Numbered from the stretch's first letter, positions 1 through 7,138 are shown. The stretch is 9,124 bases of DNA from Microcaldota archaeon (GCA_030666035.1 DAOUYQ010000019.1:1-9124); one strand, 5' to 3'. Notes: generated by a model from the sequence alone, not told the origin. Translations and numbers: made by a program.

Positions 1-2996
1 GTAAACATAACTCCGTTGGCGAGTATTTCTGCTGCTGTGGTTGGGAACTCATCTGCGGTGTCATTGTAGAACTTGAGCCCTACGCAGCCGTTTACTCTTG
101 TGGAAAGGTTTGCTGGAACATTGAATTCGGCTACATTGGCATCAGTTGAGTTCATGGAGATGAAGTTCATGTTCAGGATAGTATTCGAATCATTCATGTC
201 AGTGTCTGCATTAACCACTATATGTTCGTAGAAAATTCCGTAGTTCTCATCATGTCCAATCCAGAGGTTATCTGCAGTTACAATCGAGGTTAAATCACTT
301 TTCCAATATGAATCCACATTTCCATAGATTTCAAAGTTAGTGAGGATTATACCTGAGCTGTATGCCTCAAATCCATATGTATCTGCTCCATTATCCTTAG
401 ATATTGAATCATATATCTCTCCATTGCAGTTTTCAAAGTAATACGTATAAAAGATGTGATCATATACCTCAGAGTCACGGATAAGGAAGTTGCCACAGTC
501 AGTGAGCCAAAACGCATCCAATACAGTATTGTATGAAGTTATGCGGTGGAATTCCAAGTTCGGTGAGTTGTCCAGATAGATAGTTCCCCAATTATCATAA
601 AATGTGCAATCCGAAAAGTTGGCATTGTCCGCCTGCGCACCTTCAATCGCATAGAACCACCAGCCACCATAGCCATTTCCATAGAAAGTGGAGTCCATAA
701 CTATCATGTCAGTGGAGTCATCCACATAGATTCCGCTGTCATTGTTATCATATATCTCTTCACCATGGAATTCATTGCGGTCAGAACCAATATTCAGGAA
801 ATACCCATGAAACTCGTTGCCATATATCTGATTGCCTGAATAGTTTCCATCAGTTGAAGCATCCATATATACCCCACACCAAAGATTATCATATATAAAG
901 TTGTCCCTGAGCTGGGCAAAATTCGAGTTAACAAGGACAACCCCCTCCCAGGAATTGTTGTAAATCTCATTATCCTCAACTAGCGCCCAATCCGAATTTC
1001 CAAGGTATAGCCCTACTCCCAAATTGTTGTAAATATGATTTGGGTCAATTGTTGCAAAATCAGAATCAAACAAATAGATTCCTGCATCACAGGGGTTATC
1101 GTAAACATTATTGTCGTTAATATCCATCAGGTTAGAAAATGAAGTGCGGATTGCACCATTTCCCCCAACCTGGCAATTGTCATATAAGGTATTGCCAATA
1201 ATTTTGTTGTTGCTTCCCCAGTGCACATTTATTCCTGCGTTGTTGGAATTAGAAATATCGTTTCCTTCGATTATTGAATTCGTAACGTGCGCTCCACCAT
1301 TTCCATCAAAGTGAATACCTACATTCGCGTTAGTAATTGTATTATCTGCAATATACAAATCGGTTGAAGTTTTCGCTTGAACTGCCATCCAAGTAATAGC
1401 ATCAAATGTATTGGAAGTCACATTATCAAAGGAGGTATCTTCTAAGAGCACTCCATAACCATTGCCAGAGAAATCATTGGAATTAATAGATGCATACCAG
1501 GAATCAAGCACATAAATCGATTGTTTAATATTTGCAGTAAATTCATTGTCTTTAATTATTGCAGAATCACTCCCGTTTAGGAAAATTCCCTCATTGGCGT
1601 GACCAGTGAAAATGTTTTGGGTATTTACTCTCAGATCATCAGAGAAATAAACTGCGAGGCCACCATCATTATTATCAAAGTAGTTGCCCTGGAAGATTGC
1701 ACCATCCGAAGTGTCAAGTGCTACTCCGTCCGTATTGAGTGAAATATTGTTTCCAGTCAAAATAATTCCTGGAGACCTGCTGATGTTCATTCCCTTTTGC
1801 CAGCTGTCCGTAATATTGTTATCAATGAATGAAACGTCTGTGTTTTCTGTGAATGTGTCAACTTTCAGGATTACTCCCCAATCATTGCTATCAATATCGT
1901 TTTCCTGGAAGGTAACGTCATCCAAATCCACCAGGTACATTCCAAAAATATTGCCAGAAATATCATTGTTGCTAATTGTGCTCGGGTCAGCATTTTTTAG
2001 TATTAACCCATATTGCTGTACCCCTGCTCCGGTATCATAGACTTTGTTTCCGCTTATCACTCCATTGCTCAGGTTAAATATGTTCATTCCTGCCCCAATA
2101 TTATTATATATCTCATTGTCCAGGATTTGCACATTCTCGGCTACAACCCAGTGGTGGTACTCTGAAATTAACAGGCCGGAATAACTGTTTCCAATGAGGC
2201 CATTGTCGTAAATCTTGTTTCTGCTGAATATTGTATCCTTTACATCAAAGGCGCTAATCCCTCCGGCATCAGCATTGGAAATCTCGTTATCCATTAATTC
2301 GCTGTCTTCCATATACGAAATGTATATTCCTATGCTGCCCACATCATCTATTGTATTGTTGTAGATGTAGGCTTCGGAGCCTATTGCGCTGACTCCTTCG
2401 AAAACCATGGCAGGTTCAGCAACACCATGGATATCATTGAACTCAAGAAGAATGTTATCATAATCCCATACAAAAAAAGCGCTCAGAACTTGGTCTTTCA
2501 ATTCGTTGTCCAGGATTTCGCTGTCTGTAAGGTTGTACGCCATGATCCCATAAGAATTATTATAGAAATAATTGTTCTCCACAAGTATCTTGCCTACTCC
2601 GGCTCCGCCACCATCTTTACCAAGCTGGATTCCCATTCCATCGGTTCCTGAAGTGGAATTCTCAAAGTGGCAATTAATTATTGTAATTGTATTCAGGCCA
2701 TCATTCACAAAAATGAGCGCATCGCTTATTGTTGTTCCATTTATTATTCCATTTGCACCGGTGGATGTTGTACAATTAATTACGATATTGCTTGCAGTAA
2801 CATTAATACAGGAATCAGTGCCAGTATAATTCATCTGCCCTGCACCGGCGGGATTCCACTCATATGTTTCACCAGCAGTACCAAAAGTTACCATCCCGGT
2901 TGCACAGTCCAGTGCAGTGCCCGGGCCAAAATACGTGAGCGAAAAAGCAACGCCCATCATAACCAATACCATAAATAGGAATCTATATGCGTTCAT
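1..2996 (-). CDS. Secreted parallel beta-helix (NosD/PbH1-type) surface protein, 3' end off window
   Basis: One uninterrupted minus-strand frame runs from ATG 2996 to the left edge: 998 complete codons and no stop. Residues 1-20 form a hydrophobic signal peptide (begins MNAYRFLFMVLV). From about residue 60 to 880 the protein consists of roughly 28 degenerate rungs of 20-26 residues, with the pattern N-x-I-(Y/S)-x-N followed by G-(I/V/M)-x-hydrophobic. Examples are NEIYNN, NHIYNN, NQIYGN and NEFTAN. This is the pattern of right-handed parallel beta-helices (PbH1/NosD-like), which act outside the cell in adhesion, glycan binding or as surface structure. At least 20 N-x-S/T sequons suggest a glycosylated exterior protein. 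After about residue 880 the rungs fade into a different, Thr/Asn-rich domain that continues out of the window. No catalytic residues can be assigned. The start is supported by the signal peptide and by a TATA box about 26 bases upstream. Substrate unknown. Confidence 0.9.
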   Translation of the reverse strand, partial: MNAYRFLFMVLVMMGVAFSLTYFGPGTALDCATGMVTFGTAGETYEWNPAGAGQMNYTGTDSCINVTASNIVINCTTSTGANGIINGTTISDALIFVNDGLNTITIINCHFENSTSGTDGMGIQLGKDGGGAGVGKILVENNYFYNNSYGIMAYNLTDSEILDNELKDQVLSAFFVWDYDNILLEFNDIHGVAEPAMVFEGVSAIGSEAYIYNNTIDDVGSIGIYISYMEDSELMDNEISNADAGGISAFDVKDTIFSRNKIYDNGLIGNSYSGLLISEYHHWVVAENVQILDNEIYNNIGAGMNIFNLSNGVISGNKVYDTGAGVQQYGLILKNADPSTISNNDISGNIFGMYLVDLDDVTFQENDIDSNDWGVILKVDTFTENTDVSFIDNNITDSWQKGMNISRSPGIILTGNNISLNTDGVALDTSDGAIFQGNYFDNNDGGLAVYFSDDLRVNTQNIFTGHANEGIFLNGSDSAIIKDNEFTANIKQSIYVLDSWYASINSNDFSGNGYGVLLEDTSFDNVTSNTFDAITWMAVQAKTSTDLYIADNTITNANVGIHFDGNGGAHVTNSIIEGNDISNSNNAGINVHWGSNNKIIGNTLYDNCQVGGNGAIRTSFSNLMDINDNNVYDNPCDAGIYLFDSDFATIDPNHIYNNLGVGLYLGNSDWALVEDNEIYNNSWEGVVLVNSNFAQLRDNFIYDNLWCGVYMDASTDGNYSGNQIYGNEFHGYFLNIGSDRNEFHGEEIYDNNDSGIYVDDSTDMIVMDSTFYGNGYGGWWFYAIEGAQADNANFSDCTFYDNWGTIYLDNSPNLEFHRITSYNTVLDAFWLTDCGNFLIRDSEVYDHIFYTYYFENCNGEIYDSISKDNGADTYGFEAYSSGIILTNFEIYGNVDSYWKSDLTSIVTADNLWIGHDENYGIFYEHIVVNADTDMNDSNTILNMNFISMNSTDANVAEFNVPANLSTRVNGCVGLKFYNDTADEFPTTAAEILANGVMF

Positions 2997-3017
2997 GGGG
3001 CAAGTTTCCAGACGAAC

Positions 3018-3026
3018 TTTTATAAA
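3018..3026 (-). promoter_or_regulatory. TATA box of the beta-helix gene (leaderless)
   Basis: On the minus strand the sequence reads TTTATAAAA, a near-consensus archaeal TATA box. Its centre lies 26 bases before ATG 2996. Archaeal transcription usually begins 22-27 bases past the TATA centre, so the mRNA would begin at or next to the start codon. No Shine-Dalgarno sequence is present, consistent with a leaderless message. Confidence 0.7.
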
Positions 3027-3056
3027 TGTATGCAAAAATTAGACGAAAGAAATGCT

Positions 3057-3080
3057 CAAAAATTAGAAAAGAAAAAGAAG
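3057..3080 (-). terminator. T-rich terminator after the small secreted protein gene
   Basis: Just past the stop at 3087 the minus strand carries several T runs (TTCTTTTTCTTTTC, then ATTTTTG) without a stem-loop. Oligo-T tracts of this kind terminate archaeal RNA polymerase. They lie between this gene and the TATA box of the beta-helix gene, so the two are probably separate transcripts. Confidence 0.5.
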
Positions 3081-3086
3081 GAACTC

Positions 3087-3578
3087 CTAGCGGGGGCATC
3101 CGCCAAGACAAGCCATGTAGTTTGACCTGGCACCATCATAATCTGAAATTACTTCAGGAATCCTGGAGTATTCTGCCTTCACATATTGCTTCATTGTGCT
3201 TCGATACATGTGCTTGGCAGTCCGCAAATCGGTGTATGTGCTTGAAAGCCTAGTCATGAATGCAGCATAATTTCCTGCATCAAGGTAAACCCACAATGCA
3301 GTGCTGTGTGCATCAAGAGTGTTATTCATATCTGTTATCTGGGCAAGCTGTGCGGGGCTATAGCCCAAAGTGGTTCCATAACCGTATGCATAATCCAGCA
3401 GGGAGGGGGTGGGAGGACAAGGAGAGCAATCTTCCGGGCCAGTAAAGGCAATGTTGCACTGAACATTCATATTAAGCGCAGAATACCTCTCATATTCCGG
3501 ATCAGGATGATGCTGCGCAAGCGAGAAGCTTGAGATTAAAAGCAGCCCAAATAATCCAAGGATAATGAATTTTTTCAT
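3087..3578 (-). CDS. Small secreted protein with paired cysteines, unknown function
   Basis: The product has 163 residues from ATG 3578. Residues 1-21 are a clear signal peptide: MKK, then a long hydrophobic stretch, and a likely cut after Ser-Leu-Ala. The mature part has five cysteines: C41, C51 and C54 in a Pro-rich segment, and C157 and C161 near the C-terminus. Two disulfides or a metal site are possible. Residues 75-150 look helical, with Tyr, Ala and charged residues. An upstream in-frame ATG at 3608 was rejected because it would put ten residues before the signal peptide and almost touches the TATA box; start 3578 has GGTG six bases upstream. I recognise no family. The gene lies directly upstream of, and parallel to, the beta-helix gene, so both may belong to the cell surface, but each has its own promoter. 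Confidence 0.8.
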   Translation of the reverse strand: MKKFIILGLFGLLLISSFSLAQHHPDPEYERYSALNMNVQCNIAFTGPEDCSPCPPTPSLLDYAYGYGTTLGYSPAQLAQITDMNNTLDAHSTALWVYLDAGNYAAFMTRLSSTYTDLRTAKHMYRSTMKQYVKAEYSRIPEVISDYDGARSNYMACLGGCPR

Positions 3579-3608
3579 GTTTTGCACCAAGGTGTAATGA
3601 AAATGCAA

Positions 3609-3619
3609 GATATAAAAAA
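3609..3619 (-). promoter_or_regulatory. TATA box and short SD leader of the small secreted protein gene
   Basis: On the minus strand this reads TTTTTTATATC. The predicted transcription start is near 3588, leaving a leader of about 10 bases before ATG 3578. That leader begins with GGTG (3588-3585), a weak Shine-Dalgarno match six bases from the start. The T run may also help end transcription of the PCMT gene upstream. Confidence 0.55.
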
Positions 3620-3670
3620 CTTGTGGAAACGCAGAAATCCGATTTGGAGCATGGCGGAATTCAACAGAAG

Positions 3671-4306
3671 CTAATGAGGATTCCCGTCTCCGCCTTCATA
3701 CATGGGCACAAAAAGCACAGAGCAGATTTGCTCTTTTTGGATTCCTTTTTTTGTTTTTGTTATTTTGAAGAGGGCTTGTATGTATATTCCCCTCAGGGGG
3801 ATTATGAGGATTCCCCCAACCTTGAGCTGGGAAAGGAGTGCGGGGTAGGGTTCACTTGCTGCGGCGCTCACGATTATGCAATTGTAGGGGGCGCCCTCCG
3901 GATGGCCTTCCAATCCATCTTTCAGGAGCAATTCTACATTCTTCAGGGGCTTGAGGGATTTTTTTGCATTTGTGTGGATTTCGGGGTAGATGTCCAGGGA
4001 ATAAACCTTGCCTTTTTTTCCAACGAGGCAGGAGAGGAGGGCGGTCTGCCACCCTGAGCCTGTCCCGATTTCCAGTACGCTCATTCCTTTATCTATTTCT
4101 GCTGCATTGAGCATTATTCCTATCATGCTGGGGGCGGATGTAGTCTGGTGGTTTGAGATTGGGGTTGGGACATCTATATAAGCATTTTTCTGCTCGGAAA
4201 CCGGGAGGAAATCCTCCCTTGGAAAATGGAGCATGCATTCTGCCAGTTTTGCATCTATTATGCGTGAGTGCAAGAGGTATTCCACCATCTCCTCATTTGA
4301 TTCCAT
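3671..4306 (-). CDS. pcm: Protein-L-isoaspartate O-methyltransferase
   Basis: This is a SAM-dependent methyltransferase that repairs aged proteins in the cytoplasm by methylating L-isoaspartyl carboxyl groups. From ATG 4306 it has 211 residues, the usual length for the family. Visible features in order are PRE-F-LP (residues 29-35), the substrate-side segment around SNHQTTSAPSM (51-61), SAM motif I VLEIGTGSGWQT (77-88), the acidic motif II residue D105 in VYSLD, D130-G131, the post-motif segment with IIVSAAA (144-150), the hydrophobic strand GGILIIPL (164-171) and a C-terminal VLFVPM (198-202). The frame extends to 4456, but that would overlap the preceding gene; an in-frame ATG at 4324 is the main alternative start. 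The canonical G-Q-T-I-S is H-Q-T-T-S here, a variation within motif tolerance. The gap to the lipoprotein stop is 43 bases, so co-transcription is possible. Confidence 0.9.
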   Translation of the reverse strand: MESNEEMVEYLLHSRIIDAKLAECMLHFPREDFLPVSEQKNAYIDVPTPISNHQTTSAPSMIGIMLNAAEIDKGMSVLEIGTGSGWQTALLSCLVGKKGKVYSLDIYPEIHTNAKKSLKPLKNVELLLKDGLEGHPEGAPYNCIIVSAAASEPYPALLSQLKVGGILIIPLRGIYIQALFKITKTKKGIQKEQICSVLFVPMYEGGDGNPH

Positions 4307-4330
4307 TGTAGAGTATGTATGCATCCGCAA

Positions 4331-4340
4331 GTAATTTAGG
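4331..4340 (-). promoter_or_regulatory. Weak TATA-like element before the PCMT gene
   Basis: The minus strand reads CCTAAATTAC, centred about 29 bases before ATG 4306. The match is poorer than for the neighbouring genes. There is no Shine-Dalgarno sequence before either candidate start (4306 or 4324), which favours a leaderless message from a weak promoter. Read-through from the lipoprotein gene is the alternative. Confidence 0.3.
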
Positions 4341-4349
4341 ATTATCCGT

Positions 4350-5222
4350 CTATTTGGGGGCGCTTGGGAAATTGGGCTGCTCCAGCAATTGGTACCATTT
4401 CTGGGGGTGGCGGAAATCCTTTTGCGCAAATACTGAAGTGCACTCCTTGCCTGCATAAACTTCCATCCTTGCCCCTTCTGAATTATCTTCCGGGCACTCG
4501 TATGTGTACCAGGTGCCCCTGCATTCCCCGGGAGTGCAGGAAGTGCCGTTTACGCTTTCGCGGACATAGGTGTGGATCCAGTGCTCATCGTATTTTGCGC
4601 AGCCTTCCATTGAATAATCATAGGGTTCGGCAACTTCCAGGCGATAGGCAGCAACGATCCAGCCTTCCCCGGAATCCACGCTTATAGGAATGCCCTTTTC
4701 AATTGCGGTTTTGTTTGAAACTGGATAAGGCATATAGTCTCCCGGGCAGGTTATGCGCATCTCCTGCACATAGAGTACTCCCTCTTCTGCGGAGTAGGCC
4801 ATGAATTTCTTGCGCTGCGCATCCAGCTCTGCTATTCCCGGCCTTCCTTCACAAACATAATCTACCCTCACGCTAATGTTGAAAATTGCATCGTGGAGTG
4901 CCTGGTAATGTGCTACTGGGCCGGAGAGGGAACCGGCGATGTATATCTCCTGGGTAGATGGGTTGTCCCAGACAAAGCTTACTATTTCCGGGGATACTCC
5001 ATTAGGGCAGGAGATGCCCTTCGCAGTATAATAATGGGTTACGTAGCCGGATTCATCCGGCTGCGGAGCAACGTAACGCTCCAGTTCCCCGGTAAATGGA
5101 GAGAATTCTTCATCATAATAATAGGGAACTATTGTTGGGCCATTGCTATCGTTTCCATTGGAAGGGCACCCGCAAAATAAAAGAAGCAGGATAAGTGCAA
5201 AAATAGGGAATATTGCTCTCAT
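4350..5222 (-). CDS. Putative lipoprotein with eight extracellular cysteines, unknown function
   Basis: The protein has 290 residues. Its N-terminus is MRAIFPIFALILLLLFCGCP: a short hydrophobic signal ending in C17-G-C19, which resembles a lipobox and suggests lipid anchoring outside the membrane. The mature region is rich in Tyr, Glu and Pro and has eight further cysteines (72, 124, 159, 208, 229, 234, 243, 261). Several lie in Cys-Pro or Cys-Thr-Pro contexts and probably form four disulfides. Four N-x-S/T sequons are visible (NIS 115, NKT 170, NGT 225, NDS 24). I recognise no family. It starts four bases after the stop of the upstream polytopic membrane protein, with GGGGGT about nine bases before the ATG as a likely Shine-Dalgarno site. 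The two are therefore almost certainly co-transcribed, and this protein may be the external partner of the membrane protein. Confidence 0.82.
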   Translation of the reverse strand: MRAIFPIFALILLLLFCGCPSNGNDSNGPTIVPYYYDEEFSPFTGELERYVAPQPDESGYVTHYYTAKGISCPNGVSPEIVSFVWDNPSTQEIYIAGSLSGPVAHYQALHDAIFNISVRVDYVCEGRPGIAELDAQRKKFMAYSAEEGVLYVQEMRITCPGDYMPYPVSNKTAIEKGIPISVDSGEGWIVAAYRLEVAEPYDYSMEGCAKYDEHWIHTYVRESVNGTSCTPGECRGTWYTYECPEDNSEGARMEVYAGKECTSVFAQKDFRHPQKWYQLLEQPNFPSAPK

Positions 5223-5226
5223 AGTG

Positions 5227-6075
5227 CTAGACCCCCAATTCCCAGCCTTCTTCCCCGCTTTCCCTGCCTTTTTTTTCTTTTTCCTTTTCAGGGGTTTCTT
5301 CCTTTTTGGCTTTTTTGGGCTTTCCGGGTTTCTCTGCAGGTTTCTTTGCAGTTTTTTCTGCGGGCTTTGTGCGGGATTTCCGGCTGGGAATCCTCACTTT
5401 CCGCGGGAGCGTGGGGAGCTTGGCAGGAATCCGGCTCAATATCGGTGCGGGAACAATGCGTTTCTTGTGCTGAATAACGAAATCCCTTACCCCAACACAA
5501 ATGCGCAATATCCACTCAAGGAGGATGATGTATACAAAGTATTGCATTCCCATGGGAAGCACCTGGGTTATTTCAAAGAATTTCTGCTCAAATACTGTTG
5601 CATCAAGAATGGAGGGATTGCCTATAAAGAATGCAAGCAAACCCAGGGGAAGCATCTTTGCAAGGTCTTCGGATATTCCTTCGTCCCAGTACGCAGTTAT
5701 CCTTGTTGCGGCAACCACTGCAATTGCAATGTACATAACATCTGCTGCACTCTGGCTGCCCAGGAAAACCAGGAAAAGGGTCAGGAACATGAACCACACA
5801 AATGTAATTACTGGAAATGCAAGGGTATATTTCAGGATAAGTGCAAGCAGGTGGATTATCTCATCAACCGGGCCCTCATCCTTCGTGTGCTCAAGCACAA
5901 AGAATTTTTCCCTGGAAAAAGTTTTGTAGAAAGTTCCCAGGATTATTCCATAAACCGCGATTCCAAGGGCCATGATGAAAAAATTGGTGATGTCTGCACC
6001 CAGCACACCCACAACCGCAGAATAAATGCCTACAGTAAAATTTACAAGGGGCTCCTCAAATCCGATTAAGTCCAT
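5227..6075 (-). CDS. Polytopic membrane protein with Lys/Pro/Glu-rich cytoplasmic tail, unknown function
   Basis: The protein has 282 residues. Hydrophobic segments lie at about 31-50, 84-106, 112-128, 140-152 and 176-196, with a weaker one at 11-26, giving five or six spans. Residues 204-282 are a disordered, strongly basic then mixed-charge tail with repeated Lys-Pro-Ala-Glu-like units and a Lys/Glu run near 255-272. The positive-inside rule places the tail in the cytoplasm, where it could contact nucleic acid, ribosomes or acidic proteins; that role is inferred. No transporter or enzyme signature is recognised. The gene heads a two-gene operon with the lipoprotein at 4350-5222. The start is set by the TATA box 25 bases upstream. 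A 308-residue antisense frame across it is a shadow. Confidence 0.82.
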   Translation of the reverse strand: MDLIGFEEPLVNFTVGIYSAVVGVLGADITNFFIMALGIAVYGIILGTFYKTFSREKFFVLEHTKDEGPVDEIIHLLALILKYTLAFPVITFVWFMFLTLFLVFLGSQSAADVMYIAIAVVAATRITAYWDEGISEDLAKMLPLGLLAFFIGNPSILDATVFEQKFFEITQVLPMGMQYFVYIILLEWILRICVGVRDFVIQHKKRIVPAPILSRIPAKLPTLPRKVRIPSRKSRTKPAEKTAKKPAEKPGKPKKAKKEETPEKEKEKKGRESGEEGWELGV

Positions 6076-6095
6076 GTGGGAATTTAGAACGAAAA

Positions 6096-6104
6096 CTATT
6101 TATG
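6096..6104 (-). promoter_or_regulatory. TATA box of the membrane protein-lipoprotein operon (leaderless)
   Basis: The minus strand reads CATAAATAG, centred 25 bases before ATG 6075. This predicts transcription starting at the start codon. It is one half of a divergent promoter pair with the plus-strand box at 6139-6147; the two centres are 43 bases apart. Confidence 0.65.
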
Positions 6105-6138
6105 CGTAATCCGCACGAATTTGGGGGGGAGGAAAAGA

Positions 6139-6147
6139 CTTATATCT
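6139..6147 (+). promoter_or_regulatory. TATA box of the small zinc-ribbon gene
   Basis: The sequence CTTATATCT is preceded by a purine-rich GGAAAAGA that resembles a BRE. The predicted start is near 6168, leaving about 15 bases to ATG 6184, and this leader contains GGTGA (6174-6178) five bases before the ATG. A stronger GGAGGT at 6160-6165 would lie at or just upstream of the predicted start. Confidence 0.55.
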
Positions 6148-6183
6148 CTTGCAGATGATGGAGGTAAGGCAAAGGTGACCAAT

Positions 6184-6348
6184 ATGCATGGATTCGGAGG
6201 GCTGGACAACTGTTCATTGTGCGGCATAGAAGTTGAGGAAGGCGGAGAAAGGATGAGGAGCATCGATGATGTTACATATGTTTTTTGCACAAGATGCTCA
6301 AGAACAAGAAAAGCAGAGATTAGGAAAATGCTCAAGCTGAGTGAATGA
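6184..6348 (+). CDS. 54-residue CxxC/CxxC zinc-ribbon protein
   Basis: Two Cys-x2-Cys knuckles, C10-x2-C13 (NCSLCG) and C35-x2-C38 (FCTRCS), lie about 22 residues apart. They form a four-Cys zinc site, with a basic C-terminal helix after the second knuckle (residues 39-52, rich in Arg and Lys). Small archaeal proteins of this shape often bind nucleic acid or act as parts of larger complexes; the target here is unknown. ATG 6184 was chosen because GGTGA lies five bases upstream. GTG 6175 is an alternative, nine bases after GGAGGT, and would add three residues. The frame is open back to a TTG at 6121, but those codons overlap the promoter. The 3' end overlaps the convergent gene at 6332 by 17 bases. 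Confidence 0.75.
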   Translation: MHGFGGLDNCSLCGIEVEEGGERMRSIDDVTYVFCTRCSRTRKAEIRKMLKLSE

Positions 6349-6658
6349 TGGAAGCTTCAATTTCATCAAAGAGTTCATCGGATTCATCTGCAATTTCCCT
6401 GAGGGTTTCCTCAGCGCTTTTTCCCTTTTCTCCTGATTTTTCCTTGTTTTTGCGGAAAAGGTAGTTGGTGAAAAGGCCTACTGCCTGCATCTGCATAATT
6501 GCAATCTCATCTTTGCTTTTTGAGCGCATCTGTGCCCCTACAGATTGGAAAAGAAGCCTGGTGAATTTCGTTGAGCATTGCTTTTTCTTCAATTTATCTT
6601 TCTCCAGGAAGATTGCAAGCATTGCTTTTTTGAGCTTCGCTCTGGAGGGTGAAGGCAT
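6332..6658 (-). CDS. Small highly charged helical protein, unknown function
   Basis: The protein has 108 residues and no signal or membrane span. The N-terminal half is strongly basic (Lys/Arg clusters at residues 7-11, 20-26 and 45-49). A central amphipathic stretch (51-68) has several Met, Gln and Phe residues, followed by a Lys/Glu/Gly-Ser linker (70-82) and an acidic tail (83-102, with EETLREIADESDELFDEIE). This layout suggests a helical nucleic-acid- or protein-binding factor, but I recognise no family. ATG 6658 is supported by a TATA-like box about 24 bases upstream. The stop lies inside the end of the convergent zinc-ribbon gene. Confidence 0.65.
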   Translation of the reverse strand: MPSPSRAKLKKAMLAIFLEKDKLKKKQCSTKFTRLLFQSVGAQMRSKSKDEIAIMQMQAVGLFTNYLFRKNKEKSGEKGKSAEETLREIADESDELFDEIEASIIHSA

Positions 6659-6678
6659 GGGTGGATTAAGGGGGGAAG

Positions 6679-6686
6679 ATTTAAAT
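6679..6686 (-). promoter_or_regulatory. TATA-like box of the 108-residue protein gene
   Basis: The sequence is the palindrome ATTTAAAT, centred about 24 bases before ATG 6658. The spacing predicts a leaderless message, although a C6 tract lies between box and start. It sits just past the stop of the upstream gene (6701), so both separate and shared transcription are possible. Confidence 0.5.
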
Positions 6687-6700
6687 TCCTGCGCTGGGCT

Positions 6701-7105
6701 CTACGCGGTTCTTGCGCGCAATTCCAGGTAAATTATGACTGCCGCAAGAATAACTGCCAATGCAACCGGGAGCATGAAACTGGCGGTCTGCAGCATTAGT
6801 ATAATAATTGCAAGGAATCCGACCATGTATAAATAGAATCTTTTGCTGCCTTTCTGTGCATGTTTTACCGGAGCGTCCAGGGCATCCACATCAAACTCCA
6901 TCTTGTAGCGGTCGCTTTCCGGGATAGAGAATATATTTCCGGAATAGCTGCATTGGCTGCATACAAAAGTTTCCTCCGTTGGGGTAATAGAAAGGGAATG
7001 CACTTCCCTGGTGCTCTGCAGATTTAGGTAATCGTTTTCTTTGGGCTTGTATCCGCAGTTTGGGCAAAAGAGAATCCTGTTTTCCTGCTGCGGCGCCCTA
7101 TCCAT
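6701..7105 (-). CDS. Zinc-ribbon protein with two C-terminal membrane spans
   Basis: The protein has 134 residues. An N-terminal zinc ribbon is formed by C14-x2-C17 (FCPNCGYK) and C49-x2-C52 (VCSQCSYSG), the usual spacing of a rubredoxin-type knuckle pair. After a linker of about 35 residues come two hydrophobic helices at about 90-109 and 111-128, joined by a very short turn, ending in Arg-Ala-Arg. Both ends are therefore probably cytoplasmic and the ribbon faces the cytosol. Zinc ribbons fused to a membrane hairpin are common in archaeal proteins of unknown role, where they may recruit a partner to the membrane; that is inference. The gene is divergent from the 30-residue membrane peptide gene. 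ATG 7105 is supported by an A/T-rich TATA-like element 27-28 bases upstream. Confidence 0.78.
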   Translation of the reverse strand: MDRAPQQENRILFCPNCGYKPKENDYLNLQSTREVHSLSITPTEETFVCSQCSYSGNIFSIPESDRYKMEFDVDALDAPVKHAQKGSKRFYLYMVGFLAIIILMLQTASFMLPVALAVILAAVIIYLELRARTA

Positions 7106-7127
7106 GTATATATTATGGTGGGAAAAA

Positions 7128-7138
7128 TTAATAAAATA
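7128..7138 (-). promoter_or_regulatory. TATA-like box of the zinc-ribbon membrane protein gene
   Basis: The minus strand reads TATTTTATTAA, centred 27-28 bases before ATG 7105. The start codon has no Shine-Dalgarno sequence, so a leaderless or near-leaderless message is likely. It forms a divergent promoter pair with the box at 7190-7199. Confidence 0.45.

Noticed and set aside
1684..2040. 118-residue plus-strand frame and other plus-strand frames within 1-2996
   Set aside because: They are shadows of the continuous beta-helix reading frame on the minus strand, which shows regular rungs throughout.
1..2996. CRISPR array or DNA-level tandem repeat, suggested by recurring short motifs
   Set aside because: The recurrence is at protein level (AAT/GAT codons of the beta-helix rungs); spacing varies and there are no identical repeats with unique spacers.
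3623..4057. 144-residue plus-strand open frame
   Set aside because: It is antisense to the PCMT core, which has clear family motifs on the minus strand; the plus-strand product has no recognisable domain.
5143..6069. 308-residue plus-strand open frame, the longest plus-strand frame in the window
   Set aside because: It is antisense to the polytopic membrane protein. Its Phe runs and Cys/Lys/His richness are what the reverse of a Lys/Glu-rich tail and membrane spans gives, and it has no promoter or Shine-Dalgarno site.
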